NCBI GenBank assembly: GCA_001661245.1
Contig: KV454013.1
Span: 1,408,512 to 1,472,511, forward strand
DNA: 64,000 nt
Source of the DNA: Pachysolen tannophilus NRRL Y-2460
Lineage: Eukaryota; Ascomycota; Pichiomycetes; Alaninales; Pachysolenaceae
Reading direction: 5' to 3'
In this document: piece after piece, positions 39,099-46,407 of the stretch
How the letters are laid out: each line of letters opens with the position of its first letter
Numbering within the stretch: the first letter of the stretch is position 1
The notes under the pieces: model-generated
Told to the model about the DNA's origin: nothing
The model's database searches: none
What the model saw: the letters and a program-made list of their open reading frames with translations, nothing else
Position numbers and translations under genes: made by a program

Positions 39099-39819
39099 AT
39101 GTCAGATCCAAGTTCGATTAATGGTATGTTTTAAGAGAATGATTAATAATATTGTTTGAACTAATGTAAATTGGGGTTTTACTAACTTAATTTTTTTTTT
39201 TGCCTTTGTTTTTGCTATTTATTGATTGATTAAAGGTGGTTCTGCTGTTGCAATGATGGGGAAAGATTGCGTTGCAATTGCCTGTGATTTAAGATTAGGA
39301 AGCCAGTCATTGGGGCTTGCTAATAATTTTGAAAAAATCTTTAATTTTGGCCATGTTTTCTTGGGTTTAGCAGGTCTTGCCACTGATGTTACAACTTTAT
39401 CTGAAATATTTAGAATGAAAACAAATTTATACAAAATGAAAGAAGAAAGATTAATAGAGCCTGAATCGTTTGCAAATTTAGTTTCTTCTACTTTGTATGA
39501 AAGAAGATTTGGTCCATATTTTGTAAGTCCAATAGTTGCAGGAATTAATTCAAAAACTGATAAACCTTTTATTTGTGGATTTGATTTAATTGGATGTATT
39601 GATTATGCAAAAGATTTTATAGTTGCTGGTACTTCATCAGATCAACTTTTTGGTATGTGTGAATCATTATATGAACCAAATTTAGAACCTGAAGATTTAT
39701 TTGAAACAATTTCACAAGCTTTATTAAGTGCTACTGATAGAGATGCTTTATCTGGTTGGGGTGCTGTGGTTTATATTATAACAAAGGATAAAGTCTTGTT
39801 TTTAATTTATTTTTTTTAA
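39099..39819 (+). CDS. PUP3: 20S proteasome subunit beta-3, spliced
   Basis: Two exons, 39099-39123 and 39236-39819, give 202 residues starting MSDPSSINGGSAVAMMG. The start and splice are supported by near identity with S. cerevisiae Pup3, whose N-terminus is MSDPSSINGG. Beta-3 is a structural, non-catalytic subunit: it has Gly where active subunits expose Thr1. Family motifs run through the protein: CVAIACDLRLGSQSLG, SSTLYERRFGPYFVSPIVAG, GFDLIGCI, SDQLFGMCESLYEPNLEPEDL and DRDALSGWGAVVYII. The last seven residues (LFLIYFF) replace the conserved basic end (VKRYLK-type) of other Pup3 proteins. I found no second intron that would restore it. The gene is divergent from CDC6. Confidence 0.93.
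39124..39235 (+). other. Intron of PUP3
   Basis: 112 bases. Donor GTATGT (39124-39129), branch point TACTAAC (39180-39186), acceptor AAAG ending at 39235. Splicing joins Gly codon phase 1 and yields the conserved NGGS. Confidence 0.9.
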
Positions 39820-40051
39820 TTTTGTAATATAATATAAATTAAATAAATCTTCATTTAAAATTATTTTGTATTTATTTATTTATTTATTTTATAAAAGCGG
39901 TTAAATAACAAAGGTCAAAAAGAGCCAAAAAAAAAAAAGAAAAGAAAAAAAGAAATCAAAAATTTTATAACAAAACTAATAGAAAAATCATCTATTGGAA
40001 AGATTTGAATAAAGAAAAGAGGTCCAAGAGAAGGTTAGGAAAAGAATAGAA

Positions 40052-40447
40052 ATGCATCCACATCTTGATCCAGAGAGGTTTAGTCGTAAGTATGGATTTT
40101 TGTGTTTCAAGAGATATAAAGTATTAAATATGAAATAATGCTAACTGAAAGAAAACAAACATTTGATATAATTTATAGCTTGTGAAAAACTTATTGATGC
40201 TTTAGAAGAGTGTCATAGAACACAGCATATTTCAAAATTATTTGGGTTTTGTAATGAACCGAAGCAAGCGTTATCTGATTGTCTTCATGAAGTTAGGTTG
40301 GAGCTGGCAAGACAAAAAATTTTAGAAACAAGAGAAAAGAGAAAAAATTTTGAAGATAAAATGCAAAAATTAAAAGAAGAAGAGTATGGTAAAGATTTAA
40401 AATTAAAGAAAATTTTTGAAAAAGAGTATGAGTTGAATAAGAAATAG
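40052..40447 (+). CDS. CMC2: Cmc2, twin CX9C mitochondrial protein, spliced
   Basis: Exons 40052-40085 and 40179-40447 give 100 residues starting MHPHLDPERFSPCEKLIDAL. This short gene is found by splicing. The twin CX9C pattern is exact: CEKLIDALEEC and CNEPKQALSDC, each with nine residues between Cys. Such proteins are oxidised by Mia40 in the intermembrane space; Cmc2 is a conserved factor for cytochrome c oxidase assembly, linked to copper delivery. The start MHP and the end (KEEEYGKDLKLKKIFEKEY) agree with S. cerevisiae Cmc2 (EEEEYGEDAILK). It lies head to tail between PUP3 and MTC1. Confidence 0.92.
40086..40178 (+). other. Intron of CMC2
   Basis: 93 bases. Donor GTAAGT (40086-40091), branch TGCTAAC (40139-40145), acceptor TATAG ending at 40178. 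Joins phase 1 to give Ser-Pro-Cys. Confidence 0.9.
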
Positions 40448-40647
40448 GTTTTTCAGGAAAAAAAAAAAAAAGAAATTGATTTCTTTATTACTTGTATATA
40501 TATATATTAATTAAATTTAAATTTATCTTTTTCTTTTTTTAATCTTGACGAGATTTTAAATATTTTTTGATTTGGGAATAATAGTTGGAAAAATTGATTG
40601 TTTTAATCTCTTATCTATTGTTTGTGATTTGTGATTTGTAATTTGTG

Positions 40648-42027
40648 ATGTCTGAACCAAAGAAATCAACTGAAGCTGATGATGTTTTAGAATTTTTGAA
40701 TTCATTGCCTGATAATAAGGCGGGCAATGAGGATTCTAAAAATGGTAATGGTAATGGTGAAAAGGGCGTTTCTAGTGGTGGTGGTAATGTTGGTAATGAT
40801 AATAATATTTTGGATTTTTTAGATGAGTTGGCTGCCAATAATGTGAAGAAAGAAGAAGAATTGAAAGTTAAGGCTGAAGTGCCAAATCTGCAAGTTTCTG
40901 AAAAACAACTGGAACCTAAAGAGTTAGAATCTAAACAGCTGCTGTCTGAACAGCTGGAGCAACAAGATCGTTCAATTTCAGCTTGGACAAGTTGGTGGTC
41001 AAATGAGGGTGCTTCAAGGGTTAATTCATTATGGGGTACGGCACAATCAAAGGCAGAAGAAACGTTAAGATTGGCAAGAGAAAAAGGATTGGATCATGAT
41101 GCATTGAGGAAAGCTTTTAATGAAATGGTTATTGCCAATGAAGAAGATGGTGATGGTAATATTAATTCAAGAAATGGTGAAAATGAAGATGAAATTAAAT
41201 TACCTGATCCTACAAAAGCAATGGAAACTTTAAATAAAGGTTTTGGATTATTTTCAACTAAATTAGGTAATGTCTTGGATAAACTTAATAATGATTTAGT
41301 TGAATTTAATTCTTCACCAACTGATGAAATTTTAAATATTAAATTAATTCATGATTTAAAAAATTATAATTATTTAAATTCTTTAGTTGGAGGTAATTTT
41401 AAAAAAGTTATGTATTCACAAGTTGATGGTAATTTAATGATTAAAGTTAATGATAATCATATTTCATCAAAAAATGATGAAAAATTTAAAAGAAATTTAA
41501 ATATTTTTTATGGTAAAAGCAGTGATTGTGAAAAATTAATCTTTGCTAATATTGAAGCTGCAGTTAAATCATTTGAAGATTCAGAAATTATTAATGGAGA
41601 AAAATCATCCGTTCAATCTAATATTTTTATTGGATTACATCCAATTGCTATTTCTACATCTTCAAATATTGATTCTACATCTCAAGATTCTATTAATATT
41701 GATCCTTATTCACCAGGAAATTTTTCCTTTATTGTGATATTAAAAGATATAACTCATAATTTCACTATAATAACAAAATCACAACCTTTCCCTTTGAAAT
41801 GGGCAAATTGGTTAGATGGAAGTGATTCAAGTAATAATAAAAATGAAGAAAAAGTTGGAGAAGAAGAAGAAAAGGAAGAAGAAAAACAAGAAAAACAAGA
41901 ACAACTGAAAGATGAAGAAATTGTTGTTGATCCAAGTGATTGGGTCAAAAGTTGGATTAAAGATGGATTGAACTTATCCTTTGGAGTTTTAGCCCAAAGC
42001 TATGTTATTAAAAGAATGGGGTATTAG
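40648..42027 (+). CDS. MTC1: Mtc1-like protein
   Basis: 459 residues from the ATG of MSEPKKSTEADDVLEFL; the GTG one codon earlier is rejected. The N-terminal DDVLEFLNSLP and the repeat DNNILDFLDELA, followed by SAWTSWWSNEGASRVNSLWGTAQSKAEE, identify the Mtc1 (maintenance of telomere capping 1) family. Despite the name the yeast protein is cytosolic and linked to COPI vesicles; its biochemical role is not settled. The centre and C-terminus (GWI-like DWVKSWIKDGLNLSFGVLAQSYVIKRMGY) are conserved-looking. The linker 60-100 has several CTG codons flanked by Gln, Glu and Lys, and the acidic EEEEKEEEKQEKQEQ run is near 410-425. Confidence 0.85.
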   Translation: MSEPKKSTEADDVLEFLNSLPDNKAGNEDSKNGNGNGEKGVSSGGGNVGNDNNILDFLDELAANNVKKEEELKVKAEVPNLQVSEKQLEPKELESKQLLSEQLEQQDRSISAWTSWWSNEGASRVNSLWGTAQSKAEETLRLAREKGLDHDALRKAFNEMVIANEEDGDGNINSRNGENEDEIKLPDPTKAMETLNKGFGLFSTKLGNVLDKLNNDLVEFNSSPTDEILNIKLIHDLKNYNYLNSLVGGNFKKVMYSQVDGNLMIKVNDNHISSKNDEKFKRNLNIFYGKSSDCEKLIFANIEAAVKSFEDSEIINGEKSSVQSNIFIGLHPIAISTSSNIDSTSQDSINIDPYSPGNFSFIVILKDITHNFTIITKSQPFPLKWANWLDGSDSSNNKNEEKVGEEEEKEEEKQEKQEQLKDEEIVVDPSDWVKSWIKDGLNLSFGVLAQSYVIKRMGY

Positions 42028-42394
42028 TTCAGTTTTGAATATTGCTTCATCGTTATCGTTATTGAGTTTTGTTGTCTTTTGCTTTTGCTTTTCTCTTTTT
42101 TTTCTTTGTTTTTTGTTATTGGTGCCTTTTTACATTTATCTTTTAGCGGTTAAACTCATATCATTTTATATCATATATACTGTTTGATGATACAACGAAA
42201 TAAATATAAACTATTCTTGGAAAAATACAATTACAAATAATATTATCATTCATTCACATTTTCTTGATTTTTAAACAAACCTACCTATACCTATACCTAT
42301 ACCTAAAATTAAATTAAATTAAATTAAATTAAAAAAAAAATATTAAATACATATAAATAAACCAAAGTTCATTCCAAAGTTAAAGCTGTTCTGT
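42028..42394. other. Intergenic, convergent, with short tandem repeats
   Basis: Between MTC1 and FMP46 3' ends. Contains an ACCTAT hexamer repeated nearly four times (42283-42305), directly followed by an AAATT pentamer repeated about five times (to 42332). No gene. Confidence 0.6.
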
Positions 42395-42987
42395 TCAAGT
42401 TTGAGTATGCTTTGCAATGATTTCATTCAAATGCTTCTCATCAACAGCGATTAAGCTATTATCCCAATCTACAAATAGTGGGGGATTATAAACACCACTT
42501 TCTATTAATTTATTAACAACTTCAGATGAATTCCCAGCTACACCACCACTTTCTCTTGACAAGATATCATCATAGTTTTCTCCATTAAAACTTTTGGATA
42601 ACTGATTCAAATCTTTACCCCATTTGGGGAAAGCAATTTGAAATGGATTTCTCAATTTTTCATTATGTTTAACAGCACTTAATATAAATTGAAATTGATC
42701 TTTTGTAGGAAAATTTGAACAAACATCAATTGAATAATTCTCTTGTTTCGAAGCTGATTTATCACTAGTTGCTTCTATTGGCATTGAATGTCTTTGAAGC
42801 TCAGCTAATAATGAATTGGAAAGAGGTGATTTTGCAGAATGACTAAATAGAAAAAAAAAATTATCATAGTTAGCAATTAATACCATCAATTAGCAAAGAA
42901 ACATTAAAACCATTAAAATATAATGAAAAAAACTCACAATAAGGTGATAACACCTGGCATATGTTGAAGAGACTTGAACATTGACAT
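42395..42987 (-). CDS. FMP46: Fmp46-like mitochondrial redox protein, spliced
   Basis: Exons 42938-42987 and 42395-42842 (minus strand) give 165 residues starting MSMFKSLQHMPGVITLFHSAKSP. This is the DUF1687/Fmp46 family with a thioredoxin-like fold, found in mitochondria; the function is only predicted as redox. Matching parts: VITLFHSAKSPLSNSLLAEL at the N-terminus, YSIDVCSNFPTKDQFQFIL in the middle and PLFVDWDNSLIAVDE near the end. One Cys is present, in IDVCSNFP. The start needs the intron: the second exon alone lacks a sensible ATG. It is divergent from nothing close; NIT2 lies just upstream on the same strand. Confidence 0.85.
42843..42937 (-). other. Intron of FMP46
   Basis: 95 bases on the minus strand. 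Donor GTGAGT (complement at 42932-42937), branch TGCTAAC-like near 42870, acceptor TTTAG (complement ending at 42843). Joins TT to T to give Phe17. Confidence 0.85.
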
Positions 42988-43223
42988 CTTTTATAACCTC
43001 ACTAGACCAATAGAAAAAAAGAATTAATGAATTAATGAATTAAATAAATATATTACAAAATGTATATATTTTATATATAAAATATAATATGTTAAAGAGA
43101 TAGCAAGCGGTTTATCCGATAAATAAAATACAGCCCTAATGGTACAATTAATAACCATATTAACCAGCTGATTAACCAGCTAGAGCTAGGTCTAGTTATA
43201 TTAGATATATCTATACAGAAGAT

Positions 43224-44123
43224 TTAAATTTCGTATCCAAAGACATCTGGTCTTCTATGGTCCAACAATGGCATATCTTTTCTAACTGTATTCAATCTTT
43301 CCAAGTCAATATCTGCAAGACATAAATCTTCTTTACCAGCGGTAACATCAGATACTTGACTTAAGACTGTACCCCAAGGATCTATGATCATTGTATGGCC
43401 ATAAGAGATTCTTGGTCTTATAGGTTTTTCACCATTGTCTATATCTTCTTGAGATTGTGTCTTGTGTTGACCAGCTTGGGCTGGTAAGATAACATATGAT
43501 TGTGTATCAATTGCTCTAGCTCTACCTAATAATTCCCAATGTGCCAGTCCTGTCTTCATGGTAAAAGCAGAGGGGAAAGTTAATAATTGAGCACCTTGTT
43601 TTCTTAATCTGAGTGCTAATTCTGGGAATCTTAAATCATAACAAATAGCTAAACCAAGTTTTCCCGCTGGTGTATCAAATGGTGGGATGATTTCGCTTCC
43701 AGGTTGAACACTATCACTTTCCCTCATGATTGGCCCATTTTCAATCTCAACATTGAAAAGATGTATCTTTTGATACCTTTTCTCAATATCTCCATGATCA
43801 TTGATCCATAGTAAAGTGTTTTTAACTCTTTGATCAATCTCACCACTAGGTTCATGAACACCAACACTAACAAAAATTGACCTACCTTCTTGATGAAGTT
43901 GCCTCAACTTCTGCTGAATTTCAAGCACAAATGGAGATTCATGGACTGACTTAGCAATCTGAATCGAGTGTTTAGCATTTTTAGCAATATAATCAGCAGC
44001 TTCTGGTAAAAACAATATCTTTGCATTTAATGAAACTGCTCTAGTAATCAATCTTACAGCACTAAGACCATTTTCTTTTAAAGAAGATGATGAGCACATC
44101 TGTGCTGCTGCTATCAAAACCAT
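43224..44123 (-). CDS. NIT2: Nit2-type deaminated glutathione amidase
   Basis: 299 residues from ATG (MVLIAAAQMCSS); an in-frame GTG eight codons upstream is rejected. It belongs to the nitrilase superfamily; this branch (yeast Nit2, human NIT1) hydrolyses deaminated glutathione, a repair of a transaminase side product. The catalytic triad is visible: E41 in FLPEAADY, K119 in YQKIHLF and C161 in AICYDLRFPE. HWELLGRARAIDTQSYVI and RISYGHTMIIDPWGT follow, and the end RRPDVFGYEI is typical of the family. No targeting signal is seen, so it is probably cytosolic. Confidence 0.93.
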   Translation of the reverse strand: MVLIAAAQMCSSSSLKENGLSAVRLITRAVSLNAKILFLPEAADYIAKNAKHSIQIAKSVHESPFVLEIQQKLRQLHQEGRSIFVSVGVHEPSGEIDQRVKNTLLWINDHGDIEKRYQKIHLFNVEIENGPIMRESDSVQPGSEIIPPFDTPAGKLGLAICYDLRFPELALRLRKQGAQLLTFPSAFTMKTGLAHWELLGRARAIDTQSYVILPAQAGQHKTQSQEDIDNGEKPIRPRISYGHTMIIDPWGTVLSQVSDVTAGKEDLCLADIDLERLNTVRKDMPLLDHRRPDVFGYEI

Positions 44124-44553
44124 TTCGGCTTTCAAGATCAAAATCACACAAGAATTGATTTATAAATTAATATTATTAACAATAAATATGAATAAACTAA
44201 TTATTAATTAAATTAAATAGAGAGAGTAAAAATAAAAAAATAGACAACTCCTTCCAAGATCAATTAATTATTTCAATAAGAGAAAGAAAGAAACAAAGAA
44301 AGATTGAGAGAGAGAAATAAAGCCACAATTGACGAGTCCTCTAAGACAAAGGCAATTTGTATAGAATTTCTAATTTCAAAGCATTGGAGATACCGATAAA
44401 TTAAGTTCAATGAGGCAAAATCATCTTGGGTTTTTAAAAATGTTTGCCGAAATCTCACTTTTCAATGTGGTAGAAAAGAGAGTTTAGTTTAGTTTAGTTT
44501 TCAATTAATATCATCATTCATATATACGTAGAAATCTATTTACTTAATTTTCT
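44124..44553. other. Intergenic YTP1 to NIT2
   Basis: 430 bases, no gene. Purine-rich GAGA/AAGAAAG stretch (44270-44320) and a TTTAG pentamer repeated four times near 44482-44500. Confidence 0.45.
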
Positions 44554-45912
44554 TCAGACTGGAGTTGGAACTTCGTTAGTATCATGGGTTGATAAATCAT
44601 CTAATTCGAAATCATCATGAACTGCTGTGTATTCGCCGTGCATATCCACCTGTAGTTCATTTGCACCTACTAATTTCAAATATAATTGTAATAATAGTAA
44701 GAACCAAAGATTAATCAAAGATGCAGCACTTGTTAATACCAAGATATAAGCAGAATGATCTGACCCTAATCTTGTGACCAACTCTAATTGTTCTTCATTA
44801 GCACCCATAAACAATATTCCAGATTCTATTAATAAGAAAGCAGGAAAATATTGGAAAGAAAGAATCTTATTAGGAACTGATCTTTCATCTTTTAAAAGAA
44901 ACCCAATTTCAATGATTCTTGTTAGTCCACCACTCATCAACATGAGTCCAAACATTGAATGAACTTTAGTACTAACAGCTAAATGTTGTGTATGTTCAGA
45001 CATGGAATATCCTGTAAACATTAACACCACTGCAGGAATAAACGATCTTCTTCCACCACGACTTAAATAAATCCCCAATAACCCCATAGACCACCATACT
45101 ATACCCATTGAGGTATGTTGATAATCACCCATATTCCAAGGTTCTTTACCCCATCTATGTTCTGTCCATGTATTGATAAAACCCCAAACAGTAATAATAA
45201 TAGAATCAAACATTTCTGGACTTTGTTTCGAGTTTGTACCATTTCTAATCCAAGGAATAATAAGTAAAACGGTATAATAAAAACCATACAATACAAATGA
45301 ACTCCCCATAATACCATGAGCAATACATTGACCTGTAGATTTCCCATAACAAAAACCAAACATTGCAACTACTGCCATACATACTTTAACCCAACCAGTT
45401 ACAGTGGCCAATATTGATAAAATTTTATGTAATACAACTAAAAATTTTTCACTCAATCTTGAAGCCCATTTACTTAAGCTTTTATTTTCATTATCCAAGA
45501 AAATATGTGTACCACTAGTTAAACTACCAACAAATGCTGTGAAAACAGTGAAAAAGGCCAAAAACCACGCAGTACCTCTTGAAGTGACGTTTTCATAACC
45601 ATCTCTATCCGGGAACCTCAATATTATTGCCTCTAAAGTAGCATAAATAGCAGATATCACTTGTAAAACAGATGCTGTTGCATGTTTACCAGCAAAAACT
45701 AAAATAGTAGAAATTGATGGAATTATCAATAAGAAAAAAAGAGTCAATAACCAATGGAAAGTCTTTGAAACAGCATGTAAATCACTAAAATCAATTGGCA
45801 GCAAGTCACTACCATCTTCCTCCTCCATATCCATTGCTCCAACTGATCCCACCAACACCGAGCAAATGAAAATGAAAATCATTTTGAAATCAAGAATCAA
45901 AAATTGTTTCAT
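44554..45912 (-). CDS. YTP1: Ytp1-family integral membrane protein
   Basis: 452 residues. A signal-like hydrophobic N-terminus (about 10-25, MIFIFICSVLVGSVGA) is followed by an acidic MDMEEEDGSD stretch and then about ten transmembrane segments (for example 54-75, 105-127, 160-190, 200-220, 275-300). Conserved marks: DFSDLHAVSKTFHWLLTLFF, HGIMGSSFVLYG, FNTWTEHRW-like FINTWTEHRWG, DYQHTSMGIVWWSMG and MFTGYSMSEHTQHLAVSTKVHSMFG. The many His residues near membrane edges have led others to suspect metal or electron transfer, but the function is not established. It is close in size to S. cerevisiae Ytp1 (459). Confidence 0.88.
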   Translation of the reverse strand: MKQFLILDFKMIFIFICSVLVGSVGAMDMEEEDGSDLLPIDFSDLHAVSKTFHWLLTLFFLLIIPSISTILVFAGKHATASVLQVISAIYATLEAIILRFPDRDGYENVTSRGTAWFLAFFTVFTAFVGSLTSGTHIFLDNENKSLSKWASRLSEKFLVVLHKILSILATVTGWVKVCMAVVAMFGFCYGKSTGQCIAHGIMGSSFVLYGFYYTVLLIIPWIRNGTNSKQSPEMFDSIIITVWGFINTWTEHRWGKEPWNMGDYQHTSMGIVWWSMGLLGIYLSRGGRRSFIPAVVLMFTGYSMSEHTQHLAVSTKVHSMFGLMLMSGGLTRIIEIGFLLKDERSVPNKILSFQYFPAFLLIESGILFMGANEEQLELVTRLGSDHSAYILVLTSAASLINLWFLLLLQLYLKLVGANELQVDMHGEYTAVHDDFELDDLSTHDTNEVPTPV

Positions 45913-46407
45913 CTTTGATGTGGTTTTGATTTTACCTTTCCCTAGTACACAAAAAAAAACAGAATATTAAGTAAAACCTTTTAATCAATTCTCAAACAAC
46001 TCAATTCACAATTCACAATTCACACTCACTATCAACCCATTGACCAACCACGGGTTCACCAATTATCAGTAATTTCCTAGTATTTTTTATATGTTATATT
46101 CTCCTTACAAAGCACCTGATATCTACAGAGCAAAAAGGCGGAAATGTTCCCGCTAATTTTACACTACTTGGTCGCTCAATAAATCAGCCGGCTGAGCCAT
46201 CTTGAGCAACAACAAGTACGGATTTATCAAGAATTGACAAGTGGGATAACTGAATTTTTATATAAAAGCCTATAAGATCAAAGGTGATAATGATAAAAAT
46301 GAAAAAAAAAAAGAAAAAGATAAAATAAGAAAAAGAGAATAAATAAAACACAAAAAACGAAAAATTCAAGCAGAAAACAAAAAACCAAGAAAAATCTCTA
46401 TCATTAA
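45913..46407. other. Intergenic KEX2 to YTP1
   Basis: About 495 bases; promoter of YTP1 and 3' UTR of KEX2. Holds a short ACAATTCAC direct repeat near 46005-46025 and a perfect 12-base palindrome TCAGCCGGCTGA (46184-46195). No gene. Confidence 0.5.
46184..46195. promoter_or_regulatory. TCAGCCGGCTGA palindrome
   Basis: Perfect 12-base inverted repeat centred on GCCGGC, in the promoter side of YTP1 about 275 bases upstream. The form (CCG back to back with CGG) fits zinc-cluster sites. Confidence 0.3.

Noticed and set aside
42283-42305. ACCTAT hexamer repeat as internal telomere sequence
   Set aside because: Fewer than four copies, no G-rich consensus as in yeast telomeres, and it adjoins an unrelated microsatellite.
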